From Plut-88900 sp963668115 (GTDB taxonomy: Bacteria > Chloroflexota > Dehalococcoidia > Plut-88900), in contig OY764147.1 in the NCBI GenBank assembly GCA_963668115.1, positions 2,728,001 to 2,792,000 of the forward strand: a stretch of DNA of 64,000 nt. The letters run 5' to 3'. Both the position numbers and the translations under genes were made by a program. The notes beneath the pieces were generated by a model. The model did not search any database, was not told the DNA's origin, and saw only the letters and a list, made by a program, of their open reading frames with translations. Of this stretch, positions 17,001-25,323 are shown piece by piece (position 1 is the stretch's first letter; each line of letters starts with the position of its first letter).

Positions 17001-19042
17001 CGGATAGGGGTGTGCACCCGCAACACGCCTTCGGAGTCTATGAGGGTCAGAGGTCTCTCGGCTTCGCCGCTGTAGTATTCGACCGTAGCGTCCAGGCCGT
17101 TGGCTTTGTAGTAGTCGATGGCCTTCTGGACGTAGGCGCGGGTGAGGGCGTCGTCGGATTCGGCGGGCGGCGGAGCGTCCCCGTCACCCTCGACGTAGTA
17201 GGCAGCGGAGAAGACGTATCCATCATGGCGGATTATCCAGAGGTAGACCGTCAACTGGCCCGCGGTCCTGGGGTTGGGCCACAAGTACTTGAACCAGTGG
17301 CCTTCCTCGGTGGCGCTGAGAAGGGATTCGCCAATCGGCTCTCCGGCCACAATTCCCCGGAACAGGCCGGCATGGATGCCAACCATAGCCGGCTCCCCGC
17401 CCGCTACGATTATGTCGCCCTGGGGGTCAACCATCATCAGCCAGTAGGAGCCGTCTATGCTCTCCCGGCTGTTGTAATGGGCGATTGTGGCGTCCAGGCC
17501 CTGGCTGTCATAGTAGTCCATAGCCTTTTGGACGTAGCCCTTGGTGTAGGCCGCCGGGTCCGCGACGCCCGGATAGTAGCCCGATGCGAAGATCATCCCG
17601 TCCCGACGCACGGCGTACCCAATCTTCGGCACTTCCTTGAGCGTTACCGGGTGGGGCCACAGGTACTCCACCCAGACCCCTTCACCCTCCCCGGCCTTAG
17701 CCAGCTCCTTGCCCAGTTCGTAACCGTCGGAGCCGACCACGTCCTTGATGTCCGTGCCTACGAGGCGGGGAATCAGGGGATGGACGTGATAGATGTCGTT
17801 GGCGTCGGTGGCAAAGAGATACCACTCGCCCTCGAAGCTGGCGACGCTGTTGTAGTAGTTGAGCATGGATTCCAGGCCGTCGCGCTCGTAACGCTCGATG
17901 GCGCGGTCCACATACTCCACGGTGTACTCGCGCGGGTCCGCGCCCTGCCAGGCAGGGGTCTCGGGCGCCTGGCCGACGGCGTAGTAGCCCGAGGCGAAGA
18001 TGAGCCCATTGTGGCGGACGGCCCAGGTGGTCTTGGGCTCCTCGGCCCGGGTGACCGGGTTGGGCCAAAGGTACTCGACCCAGACGCCATTCTCGGTGGC
18101 CTGGGCTATCTCCTTGCCCAGTTCCTGCCCGTCCGAACCAATCACGTCCTTGATGTCGGTCCCTATGAGGTGGGGGAAGATGGGATGGGCGAGGTAGTTG
18201 TCATCCGCGCCAATCAGGAAGAGGTAGAAGTTCCCCTCCAGGCTGTCGGGGCTGTTGTAGTGGGCAATCGTCGCTTCAAGCCCTTCACTTTCGTAGAGGG
18301 CTATAGCGCGGTTCACATAGTCGACGGTGGCATCCGCCACGTTCTCCTCGAGGGTGGAGTGGCCGGACACGAAGATGAGGCCATCGCGCAGGACAAGGTA
18401 GTGGCGCATCGGCCCCTGCCTGACCGTGCTGCCGGTGTCGGTCTCCACTACATAGATGCCCTGCCCGTCATACCAGGCACCGTCCTCGGCAGCGATTCCC
18501 AATAAAAAGGCGGCGGATTCGTGGGTGCTTCCCAGGAAGTGATGGTAGAAGGGCATTGCCAGCAAGACGCCTTCATCGCTGAGTATGTAGAGATAGCGGC
18601 CTTCCTCAATGCTCTCTTCGCTCTTGTAGTATTCGATGGTAGCGTCCCGGCCGTTGGCGTCGTAGTAGGCCAGGGCCTTCTCCACGTAGGCAAGGGTCAG
18701 GGCGTTGTCGTCGACAGGTTCGGGTTCCGGGGTTGGGGTGGGTTCAGTAGGGGTAGGGGTCGGTTCGGGGGTAGGAACCGGGGTTGCCGTGGGTTCTGGT
18801 GCAGGCTCAGGGGTTGCCGTTGGGTCAGCAGTGGGCTCGGGGGTTGCAGTGGCTGCGGGGGGCGCCGTTGGGTCGGGGCGCGGGGTGGCCGTCGGGTCTT
18901 CCCCGCAGGCCACGCTGAGGACGACGACGGAAGCCAATATGAGCGCCAATACCAGCAGGCTTGCCAAGGCCGGCGACCGCCGACCCCTCCACAATGTTCC
19001 TGCCTTCTTTGCCCGGTTAATGCGACTTGTGATTTCTGTCAT
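14060..19042 (-). CDS. Giant lipoprotein with twelve Cache-like sensor repeats
   Basis: 1660 residues. The N-terminus has a basic stretch, a hydrophobic signal segment and a lipobox (LSVAC), then a Thr/Pro/Glu-rich linker of about 80 residues. The rest is twelve repeats of about 125-130 residues, each with the Cache pattern: YV..A..YY...G..AT..YYNS, YLF..D.ND.YL.HP, LIGTDIKDV.GSDG.ELG, GVWVEYLWP.PVT, W..RHDGLIFASGYY. The repeats form three blocks of four types (A-B-C-D). Cache domains bind small ligands extracellularly. There is no kinase, methyl-accepting or membrane-exit segment, so this is a ligand-binding surface protein, not a complete receptor. It is monocistronic. Confidence 0.9.
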   Translation of the reverse strand: MTEITSRINRAKKAGTLWRGRRSPALASLLVLALILASVVVLSVACGEDPTATPRPDPTAPPAATATPEPTADPTATPEPAPEPTATPVPTPEPTPTPTEPTPTPEPEPVDDNALTLAYVEKALAYYDANGRDATIEYYKSEESIEEGRYLYILSDEGVLLAMPFYHHFLGSTHESAAFLLGIAAEDGAWYDGQGIYVVETDTGSTVRQGPMRHYLVLRDGLIFVSGHSTLEENVADATVDYVNRAIALYESEGLEATIAHYNSPDSLEGNFYLFLIGADDNYLAHPIFPHLIGTDIKDVIGSDGQELGKEIAQATENGVWVEYLWPNPVTRAEEPKTTWAVRHNGLIFASGYYAVGQAPETPAWQGADPREYTVEYVDRAIERYERDGLESMLNYYNSVASFEGEWYLFATDANDIYHVHPLIPRLVGTDIKDVVGSDGYELGKELAKAGEGEGVWVEYLWPHPVTLKEVPKIGYAVRRDGMIFASGYYPGVADPAAYTKGYVQKAMDYYDSQGLDATIAHYNSRESIDGSYWLMMVDPQGDIIVAGGEPAMVGIHAGLFRGIVAGEPIGESLLSATEEGHWFKYLWPNPRTAGQLTVYLWIIRHDGYVFSAAYYVEGDGDAPPPAESDDALTRAYVQKAIDYYKANGLDATVEYYSGEAERPLTLIDSEGVLRVHTPIRSLEGQNVGPGSRFPGFGQLISIATEEGRWVNARSVNPVTRQEEPRRILVVRHDGLVFYSSHSILTQDVAGSTKEYVNKAVAMYEKDGLDATIAYYNSQDSLDGQFYLFLIGPDDLYLAHPIFPHLIDTDIKDVVGSDGQELGKEIAQATEDGIWVEYLWPHPVTRKEMPKVTWALRHDGFIFASGYYAGGPEAGTPAWQNAEPREYTKEYVDRAIARYERDGLESMLNYYNSVASFEGQWYLFATDANDVYHVHPLIPDLIGTDIKDVVGSDGYELGRELAKAVDGGEGVWVEYLWPHPVTLNEVPKVGYAVRHDGMLFASGYYPQVEDPAARTREYVQQAIDYYRANGLDAAVEHYNSQDSLDGQWSLTLADENDIVLVAILAPDIIGTDLKDVGAGRIRQIGKEMTEATEDGVWVNFIFPNTRSSETLYAHVWAIRYDDLLFTSRYYDDRPDVPPAKTNDQLTRAYVQNAIDYYEANGREATIEYYSLITEEGAVPSLGPDRRYLFLVDPETYVLLASPVYYLNNRVMGLIAPGGPFHAEVARADENGVWVQSLRPNPTTGQQEPARYFIVLHDGLLFMSAHQIIQENVEAATKEYVNNAIGFYREYGLLATESYYNSQASVDGQFYLFMTDENDIYIVHPIESERIGTDIKEVTDIAGDPLGQRIAQATQEGVWVEYFWPHPVTGEKELKTTWAIRYDGKIFASGYYTASPAWVGEDPWEFTQDYVGRAIERYNDDGLESMQNYYNGVVSFEGQWYLFATDENDSYIVHPVFPNLIGTDIKALTGKDSEGNPLGESLAKAADGGEGIRVEYQWPHPITLVEAPKIAYAVRRNGILFASGYYPLPEDPRTYTQDYVTEAIDYYGKHGLAATVEYYQSKESVEEGVWFLALLDKDGKFLTHYVNEGLIGTDAEDYWSPDGTDVGRKMLDATEEGHWFQATFPNIRGAGDNYRITWAVRHDGLVFASGYFAAPTDLLDE

Positions 19043-19135
19043 ACTCTGCCTACCTGCGCCTCTGCGCTACATCAGTGCCTTGCGCTAAAATGCGACAGCC
19101 GCTACTTTAACATGAAACACAGTCTATGTATCAAG

Positions 19136-19151
19136 GTTTCACGTGAAATTC
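19136..19151. promoter_or_regulatory. parS-like palindrome
   Basis: GGTTTCACGTGAAATT matches 13 of 16 positions of the ParB-binding consensus TGTTTCACGTGAAACA, including the whole central TTTCACGTGAAA. It lies in the gap between the Cache lipoprotein start and the second permease. No parA or parB is in the window. Confidence 0.4.
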
Positions 19152-19240
19152 AGCGTGAGAATGTCCGGCAGCAGCAAAGGGGATTCCCATGCTGCGGGCG
19201 AGGCCCAATACACTTCTGAGCAACGGGAAGGTGAACCAGA

Positions 19241-20950
19241 ATTCGCTACGAACCGGATGAGAAGTGCCCGCCGCTGACGGCGGCGACTTCGGCGTTACAG
19301 ATACTTATTCCCAACACCATCGGCCTGATCATGCTGGCGACGCTGGTGGTGCGGGCGTCCGGGGAGTCGGACGGATACCTGGATTGGGTGGTATTCACCT
19401 CGCTGGCGGTCTCGGGGGCGGGCATGATCCTGCACGCCCTGCGGGTCCGGTATCTGGGGTCGGGCCTCCTGGTCGTGACCAACTTCAACGTTCCGTTCCT
19501 GGCGGTCTGCGCTCTGGCGCTGGAGGCGGGCGGGCCAAAGTTGCTGGCCAGCTTGATAGTGGCTTCAACCCTGGTGCAGTTCATTCTGACACTGCGACTG
19601 GCCTCGCTCCGCCGGATATTTACCCCAACGGTGAGCGGTGTAGTGATCATGCTGGTGGCGGTTTCGGCGGTGCCTTACATCATCAGCAGCACGGTTATAG
19701 TGCCGGAAGGGGTATCGGTGGCGCTCTTTCTGGCGCCCGGAATGGCAGCTCTGGCCGTTGGGGCTGCGATATCCCTGCAAGGGACGCCGGTCTGGCGCAT
19801 GTGGATTTTGCCGGTCACCGTAGCCGCGGGCGTGGTTGCGGCCGCGCCCCTGGGCTTCTACGACGCCGGCAGCATAGTTGACGCCCCATGGGTGAGCCTG
19901 CCCGATTTCGGATGGCCGGGGCTGGCCCTGGACTTTGGCGTGGACTTCTGGTCTCTGCTTCCGGTCTTCGTGTTTGTGAACCTGACCGCCTTTATGAAGA
20001 CGGTGGGAGATTTATCGGTGATATACCGGGCATCGTACCGGAATCCGACGGCCCCCGACTTCCGTGCGGTGCAGGGCGGCCTGAACGTGTCGGGTTTGGG
20101 CACGCTCTTTTCGGGTCTCCTGGGAACGCTCCCAGTCGCGGCGCCCTGGGCGGCCACAGCGGTTTATGTCGGCTTTACGGGCGTCGCGGCCAAGAGTGTC
20201 GGGATATACCTGGGGCTGCTGACCATAGCCATCGCCCCCTTTTCCAAGTTTCTCGCCATATTGGTCGCCATTCCGAGCCCGGTGGTAAGCGCGGTATACG
20301 TCATAATTTTCGGCATGCTCTTCGTGGAGGGTGCGAAAACGGTCTTCACGGGACAGCTTGACCAGAAAAAGGCGACCATCACCGGGGTCTCGATGGTATT
20401 GGGCCTGTCGGCCGGGATTTTCAGCGGACTAATCGAGGGGATTACCAGTCAACTGGTTGGCAACACGATAGTGGTCGGCGGCATTGCGGCCATAGGAATG
20501 ACCTTATTCAGTGAAATATCGAGTTTTCGCATCAGGAAGCTGCGGGTTGACCTTTCCCACTCTTCCCTGCCTGCCGTTGACGACTTTCTCAGCCAATTCG
20601 CCGACAGGCATTCGTGGACGGAGGAGGGGAAGGAGCGGCTGCGGCTGGTAGGGGAGGAGGTGGTGCTGAGCCTGCTGGAAGAAGAGGGAGAGGAAACGGC
20701 GGAGCAGAAGCGCAGGCTGGTCGCCACGATTCGCCCCGAAAGCGGCGCCGCCGAGCTGGAAATCGTGGTTGCCTCGGATGACGCCGTGCAGGGGAACATC
20801 GAAGACCGTATGGCGTACCTGCACGAGGGACAGGCGCTGGAGGACGAGCGCGGGATGTCTCTCCGCATTCTGCGCCACTACGCCTCCTCGGTGCACCACC
20901 GCCAATACTACGGGATAGATATAATCAGTTGTCGGGTGGTGGATGAGTAG
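19241..20950 (+). CDS. NCS2-type permease fused to an anti-sigma-kinase-like domain (paralogue 2)
   Basis: The frame homologous to the paralogues begins IRYEPDEKCPP at 19241 and includes the first membrane helix. The first standard start codon, ATG at 19331, would cut that helix. No ATG, GTG or TTG lies between. Either ATT at 19241 is used (GGGAAGG ends 9 nt upstream), or a one-base insertion separates it from the GTG-AAC-CAG at 19231. The transporter part is multispanning. The C-terminal about 145 residues carry SSLPAVDDFLSQF, GEEVVLSLLEEE, NIEDRMAYL and ILRHYASSVHHRQYYG, as in paralogues 1 and 3. It converges on the Rieske operon. Confidence 0.82.
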   Translation: MRYEPDEKCPPLTAATSALQILIPNTIGLIMLATLVVRASGESDGYLDWVVFTSLAVSGAGMILHALRVRYLGSGLLVVTNFNVPFLAVCALALEAGGPKLLASLIVASTLVQFILTLRLASLRRIFTPTVSGVVIMLVAVSAVPYIISSTVIVPEGVSVALFLAPGMAALAVGAAISLQGTPVWRMWILPVTVAAGVVAAAPLGFYDAGSIVDAPWVSLPDFGWPGLALDFGVDFWSLLPVFVFVNLTAFMKTVGDLSVIYRASYRNPTAPDFRAVQGGLNVSGLGTLFSGLLGTLPVAAPWAATAVYVGFTGVAAKSVGIYLGLLTIAIAPFSKFLAILVAIPSPVVSAVYVIIFGMLFVEGAKTVFTGQLDQKKATITGVSMVLGLSAGIFSGLIEGITSQLVGNTIVVGGIAAIGMTLFSEISSFRIRKLRVDLSHSSLPAVDDFLSQFADRHSWTEEGKERLRLVGEEVVLSLLEEEGEETAEQKRRLVATIRPESGAAELEIVVASDDAVQGNIEDRMAYLHEGQALEDERGMSLRILRHYASSVHHRQYYGIDIISCRVVDE

Positions 20951-21033
20951 GGGGGACGGGGGGCCGCTGAAATCGCTCTCAACGGTGGAGTTCGCGATTC
21001 TGCATGCGACGGTGGGGCGACTCTAGCGGGAGA

Positions 21034-21528
21034 TCAAAAGACGATACTCACCGCGCCATGCCAGGAAAGGGATTCCATATCCAGAACCGCACGCCGGTAC
21101 GCTATTTTCAGAGCGCCGCCTTCCCGCCTCAGGACGTACTCAATGCTTCCCACGTAGGGCGCTCCCTCGCCACTGCGGAACCGGTAGACAATGACGTTGG
21201 AAGTGACTTTTAGTTCGCCATTGCGGGCTTCTTCAACACGCACGTTGGACACAAACCGGCGCGTCCGAGACCAAGGATATTCGCGGTGAGCGCGACGGTT
21301 GTTCAACCTCACGGCCCGGGCTCTCAGGCGTGTGATGTCGTCGTCGATGAACACAAGATCGCGGGTGGGGTCACCCTCGGGCAGGTCGGTGGTGGGAACC
21401 ACGTACCGGCAATCCTCGGTAAACAGGCTGACCCAATCGTCCAAGCGCCAGTCATCCAGCAGTTCTGCTTCCCTGAACAGGAAGTCCTCCACCAGTTCCC
21501 TCAGGGTGGGGCCACTTTTTACCGTCAT
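21034..21528 (-). CDS. Aromatic-ring-hydroxylating dioxygenase, small (beta) subunit
   Basis: 164 residues of the SnoaL-like/NTF2 fold used by ring-hydroxylating oxygenase beta subunits: ELVEDFLFREAELLDDWRLDDWVSLF at the start, CRYVVPTTD, RLRARAVRLNNRRAHREYPWSRTRRFVSNV in the middle, and a conserved strand-rich C-terminus. It overlaps the alpha-subunit gene by 4 bp and would form the structural half of the oxygenase. Confidence 0.93.
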   Translation of the reverse strand: MTVKSGPTLRELVEDFLFREAELLDDWRLDDWVSLFTEDCRYVVPTTDLPEGDPTRDLVFIDDDITRLRARAVRLNNRRAHREYPWSRTRRFVSNVRVEEARNGELKVTSNVIVYRFRSGEGAPYVGSIEYVLRREGGALKIAYRRAVLDMESLSWHGAVSIVF

Positions 21529-22910
21529 TGTGCGCCCGGTCGGGCGGCCAGCCGGTCATTCGATCCTGAGGCCAAATCCGATTCCGTTGTTACAATCCCC
21601 CCGTCCTGAACGTCGGCTTTGTTCAACCCTTGCATGTGTGCGTGCCATTGACGCCAGAAGCCTCTCATCTGAAGCTCATCCGACGTTCCCGGAGCAGGTT
21701 TCAACATGCCCCTGGAAAGGTCGGACCATTCCAGCTCGGTGGCGCGAAAGCCGGCCTGGCACGTTTCCAGGGCTTCCACATCATCGGGGGTGGCAAATCC
21801 ACCCGGCCCCAGGAAGGTTAAGAAACTGTCGAGTCGGGTGGCCATCATGGCTTCCGATTCCTTCCTTGGAACAAGGTGCCACGCTGTCACCTCCATACTG
21901 TCGGGGGCGAGGGGTTCGAAATAGCGGATGGTAATGGCCACAAAGTCGTTGATAACCAGGTTGGGATAGATGAGCAGGTTACGAGAGACATCGGCCATGA
22001 GGTGGGCGCGTTCCTCTCCATAATTCTCCACCAAACGCTCGCGGAGTTTAGCTATGGGTTCCCTGGCATCTTCACCGAATTGCGGGTGCCAGTGGGCGAT
22101 GGGTCGGCCATTCCGGGCGATGTTTTCCGATACACAATGTCCGTTTCCCAAGGCCCTTGATCTGCCGGGGGGACGTTCAGCCAGGGTGTCTCCGCTGTCG
22201 TCCGTGCCAAGAGAAGCTATGTACTCCAAGTAAGTCCAATGAGTGGGGACCAAGTGGTATCCATCCAGGCTGTTTTCGGCCAGCAGCTTCCAATTGGCCT
22301 TAGTGCCGTACTTGTTGGACCCGGGGATTACCCGCATTCCACCCTCGGCCTGGTCCACGATAAGGTCGAGGTACTCCCTGGCACCGGCCAGGTAGGTGAC
22401 CAGGTCTTCGCCATAGGGGTTGAAATTTACGAAATAGAAGCCTCGGTAGTTTTCGACCCGCGCGGGCTGCTTCAGGCAAAGGTCGGCCCGGTCAAAGTAA
22501 GGTCCGTAGGCATCCTCCCCGGGAACGCCGACCAGTTCCCCGTGGGTATTGAAAGTCCAAGCATGATAGAAGCATTGCAGGACTTCAGCGTTTCCTCTAT
22601 CGCGTCGGCAGATCAAAGCACCGCGGTGGGGACACGAATTGAGAAACACCCGTACATGATCATCCTTGCCGCGGACAAAGAAGAGGGGCCGACCGGCCAC
22701 CGTACGACGCCGGTAATCTCCGGGGTTTTCCACCTCCGACTCATGTCCCAGGTAAATCCAGCACCGATTGAATATCAACTCCCTTTCTCGCTGGAACAAT
22801 TCCAGGGAGGTCATGGTTGACCGGTGGACCCTGAAGATCCCTTTTTCCCGGGCATCGATGATCAGGTCTTTGATCTGCATGTATTCGCCTAGAGCACGCC
22901 GTTCGACCAT
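21525..22910 (-). CDS. Rieske aromatic-ring-hydroxylating dioxygenase, alpha subunit
   Basis: 461 residues. It carries the Rieske 2Fe-2S motif C-x-H-x17-C-x2-H (Cys93, His95, Cys113, His116) and the mononuclear iron site in ENSLDGYHLVPTH (His219, His224). Electrons from a reductase, not in this window, would drive dihydroxylation or demethylation of an aromatic or heterocyclic substrate. It is co-transcribed with the beta subunit (4-bp overlap). Upstream on the same strand are a DUF1330 protein and an NCS2-type permease, suggesting uptake coupled to oxidation of an N-heterocycle; that is inference. Confidence 0.95.
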   Translation of the reverse strand: MVERRALGEYMQIKDLIIDAREKGIFRVHRSTMTSLELFQRERELIFNRCWIYLGHESEVENPGDYRRRTVAGRPLFFVRGKDDHVRVFLNSCPHRGALICRRDRGNAEVLQCFYHAWTFNTHGELVGVPGEDAYGPYFDRADLCLKQPARVENYRGFYFVNFNPYGEDLVTYLAGAREYLDLIVDQAEGGMRVIPGSNKYGTKANWKLLAENSLDGYHLVPTHWTYLEYIASLGTDDSGDTLAERPPGRSRALGNGHCVSENIARNGRPIAHWHPQFGEDAREPIAKLRERLVENYGEERAHLMADVSRNLLIYPNLVINDFVAITIRYFEPLAPDSMEVTAWHLVPRKESEAMMATRLDSFLTFLGPGGFATPDDVEALETCQAGFRATELEWSDLSRGMLKPAPGTSDELQMRGFWRQWHAHMQGLNKADVQDGGIVTTESDLASGSNDRLAARPGAQ

Positions 22911-22988
22911 TCAAGAGCCTCAGGAGGAATGGCGCTACGCCTGGGATGGATGCACGCCCGGGGGCTAAAATGACGGACGGGGAGCGGG

Positions 22989-23276
22989 CTAGATTCCCTG
23001 GACGAGGAAGGTGGTGGAGTTGCTGCTGCGGGAGCGCTTGTCTGCGAGGGCCAGGTATTCGGAGGAGCCGGTCATGGCCTGGGCCCGCTCCATGCTTTCG
23101 AACTCGATTACGACCGTGCGATGAGGGGTGCGCGGGCCGTCGATGTGGGGGATGGCCCCGCCGCGAACGAGGTATTTGCCATCGTAGGTCTTGACAAGAT
23201 CAAGCATTCCCCTGGCGAACTCATCAAACAGGGCCTTGTCGGTAACTTCGTTATCGGCGATTAGATACGCTTTCAT
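22989..23276 (-). CDS. DUF1330 family protein
   Basis: 95 residues with the family pattern: MKAYLIADNEVTDKALFDEFARG, YDGKYLVRGGAI, HRTVVIEFESMERAQAMTGSSEYLALADKR. The fold is a ferredoxin-like dimeric alpha/beta barrel. The biochemical role is unknown; relatives often sit by catabolic genes. It lies 46 bp after the permease gene and 78 bp before the Rieske alpha gene. Confidence 0.9.
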   Translation of the reverse strand: MKAYLIADNEVTDKALFDEFARGMLDLVKTYDGKYLVRGGAIPHIDGPRTPHRTVVIEFESMERAQAMTGSSEYLALADKRSRSSNSTTFLVQGI

Positions 23277-23322
23277 GTGATCTACTCCTTTCGGACTTCC
23301 TTGTCGAACTTAACAGATGCGG

Positions 23323-25050
23323 TTATGCGTCTACCCGCACCGTAACGATGTCGATGCCGTGATACTTCCTGTGGCGGACGGAGGAGGCGTAATGGCGCAG
23401 CAGGCGGAAGGAGATGTCGTCCACATCAGGGTCCTCGGCCTGCTCGCTCATGAACGAGATCCGGTCCTCAATGTTCTCCTCCGAGAATACGGCCAAGAAC
23501 TCCATCTCAATCATACCAGAAGCGGGTCGGGCGATGATGACCAAGCGCGGGGGCTTGTCTCCCTGGTAGTCATCGCGGAGCTGCAACATGCTGGCGAGGG
23601 TCTCCTCGCCGGCGTAGCACATCCGCTGTATCGAATCTTCACTCCATCTTATTCTGTCGCCGACACCACGCAGGAAGTCCTGGATGTCGGGGAGGGATGC
23701 GATGTCCAGCTCGGTCTGGAGGCGCCTGCTGCGGTAGCCAGTCAACTGGGTAATGCCGGACATCAGGACCGCGGCGAGGATGCTGACGACGACGCTGTTT
23801 CCAAAGGCTACGCCCCATGTCGGGCCGAGGGGGTCGGCGAGGACGTTCTGGGCCTGCAACCCGACGCCGATCGACAGGGAGATCCCGACGATAAAGGCCT
23901 TCTGCTGGCTGAAGCCGTCCTGCAAGACGGTGCGAACACCTTCGACGAAGAGCATGCCCATGACGATCATCAGGATGGAGCCGGTGACGGGTCGGGGGAT
24001 TGTGAGGAGGGCGGCGACAATCTTCGGGAGCAGGGCCAGCCCGATCAGCATGGCTCCGGCGGCATAGCCCACGCGTCGGGAGGCAACGCCGGTGAAGCGG
24101 ATGAGGGAGACAGTTGAGGGGAGATAGATGATTGTGGGCAACGTACCCGCGATACCGGACAGCAGTATCCCCAAGCCTCCCGCATTCAGTGTTCCCTGAA
24201 CGCTGCGGAAATCTATGGCGCGCGGCCTGCGCGAAGATGCCTGCTGAATCGCAGACCCTTCACCGCCGGCTTTTATGCCTACCACCACACTCACGATAAG
24301 GAAAACCAAGAGAAGCGCCAGGAAATCCTGGTCGAGAACGGGGCCGAAACCGGGCCAAGCGGAGAACTCGGGGAGGCCGAACCAGGGGGCATCGATAGCC
24401 CTTTGAAAGTCGTACGCGTCAAGGGGCACAGCGACAATACAGCCGACTACGATAGTTATGGGGATGGCCATCAACCGCCAAGTGCCCGAGCCGCGCAACA
24501 TGAGGATTGTCGCGGCGGCGAGGGTGGCCGCGCCGACAGCGGGACCCGCGAGGGAAGGGGCGTCTGCGGGCATGTCTTCGAGTCGGGCGACGGCTATGGG
24601 CATCGCGGCGACGGCGATAACCATGAAGGCCACGCCGGACACGACGGGCGTGATGATCCGGCGGAGCTTGGCCAGCCAGAAAGACAGAGCGAACTGGACG
24701 AGGGATGCGGCGATTATCAGGCTGGACATTACGGGCAACCCGCCTTCCGCAACGGCCAGAACACAAACGGGCAGGAATGGGGAGCCGGAGCCCATCAGCA
24801 TTATGTATCCCGGGCCCAGGCGCCCGGCTTTGATGGCCTGGTGGGCGGTGGCCAGCCCGCCGATTAGAAGGGATGCGAAGACCGCCCACGAAAGGTAGGT
24901 TGGGCTGCCATCGGAAGCGACTGCGAACACGGTCACCAGCGAGACGGTGTTTGACAGGGCAAGCACGGCACCCTGGACGGCTACGCCAAGGGTTACGGGA
25001 ATGGGGGACTTGTCTTGGGGTTCGTAACGTATTTGGTCGATTGCGCGCAA
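23323..25050 (-). CDS. NCS2-type permease fused to an anti-sigma-kinase-like domain (paralogue 3)
   Basis: 575 residues, starting MRAIDQIRYEPQDKSPIPVTLG. About 12-14 membrane segments cover residues 20-430, in NCS2-like order (KLRRIITPVVSGVAFMVIAV, FRSVQGTLNAGGLG). The cytosolic C-terminus has IASLPDIQDFLRGVGDRIRW, AGEETLASML, ENIEDRISFM and LLRHYASSVRHRKYHG, the same layout as the two paralogues and again without a GHKL N-box Asn. It heads the minus-strand operon with DUF1330 and the Rieske alpha and beta genes. Confidence 0.85.
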   Translation of the reverse strand: MRAIDQIRYEPQDKSPIPVTLGVAVQGAVLALSNTVSLVTVFAVASDGSPTYLSWAVFASLLIGGLATAHQAIKAGRLGPGYIMLMGSGSPFLPVCVLAVAEGGLPVMSSLIIAASLVQFALSFWLAKLRRIITPVVSGVAFMVIAVAAMPIAVARLEDMPADAPSLAGPAVGAATLAAATILMLRGSGTWRLMAIPITIVVGCIVAVPLDAYDFQRAIDAPWFGLPEFSAWPGFGPVLDQDFLALLLVFLIVSVVVGIKAGGEGSAIQQASSRRPRAIDFRSVQGTLNAGGLGILLSGIAGTLPTIIYLPSTVSLIRFTGVASRRVGYAAGAMLIGLALLPKIVAALLTIPRPVTGSILMIVMGMLFVEGVRTVLQDGFSQQKAFIVGISLSIGVGLQAQNVLADPLGPTWGVAFGNSVVVSILAAVLMSGITQLTGYRSRRLQTELDIASLPDIQDFLRGVGDRIRWSEDSIQRMCYAGEETLASMLQLRDDYQGDKPPRLVIIARPASGMIEMEFLAVFSEENIEDRISFMSEQAEDPDVDDISFRLLRHYASSVRHRKYHGIDIVTVRVDA

Positions 25051-25323
25051 TGTGTTGGCTTAGGGCCGGTTAACAATGTCAAACGGCTGGAAGAATCGTT
25101 GCCATTGTAGCCGAATGGGTGGGAGGGGGGAGAAAATGGAGGAAGGAGGTGGGGGGTGGAAGCCGATAATTGCGGCGCAGAGCGAGGACGTGCAGGAAGG
25201 GGTGCGGGCCTGGCTGGAGAAGCGCCCGCCGGAGTTCAGGGGGAGGTGGGGTATAGGGGGTGGGGCTCTGTGAACCCGACTGACTTGCAGACCATGCGCC
25301 TATCACGACAAGTCCTGACGATA
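25051..25323. other. Gap at the left border of the low-GC island
   Basis: Base composition changes within this gap, from GC-rich repeats to AT-richer sequence near 25280. I looked for a copy of the tRNA-Ile 3' end as an attachment site and found none. No gene is supportable. Confidence 0.35.

Noticed and set aside
15275..18505. A 1076-residue plus-strand open frame opposite the Cache gene
   Set aside because: It is the antisense shadow of the GC-rich Cache repeats. Its own repeats mirror those of the minus-strand gene, which has a lipobox, linker and conserved domain motifs.
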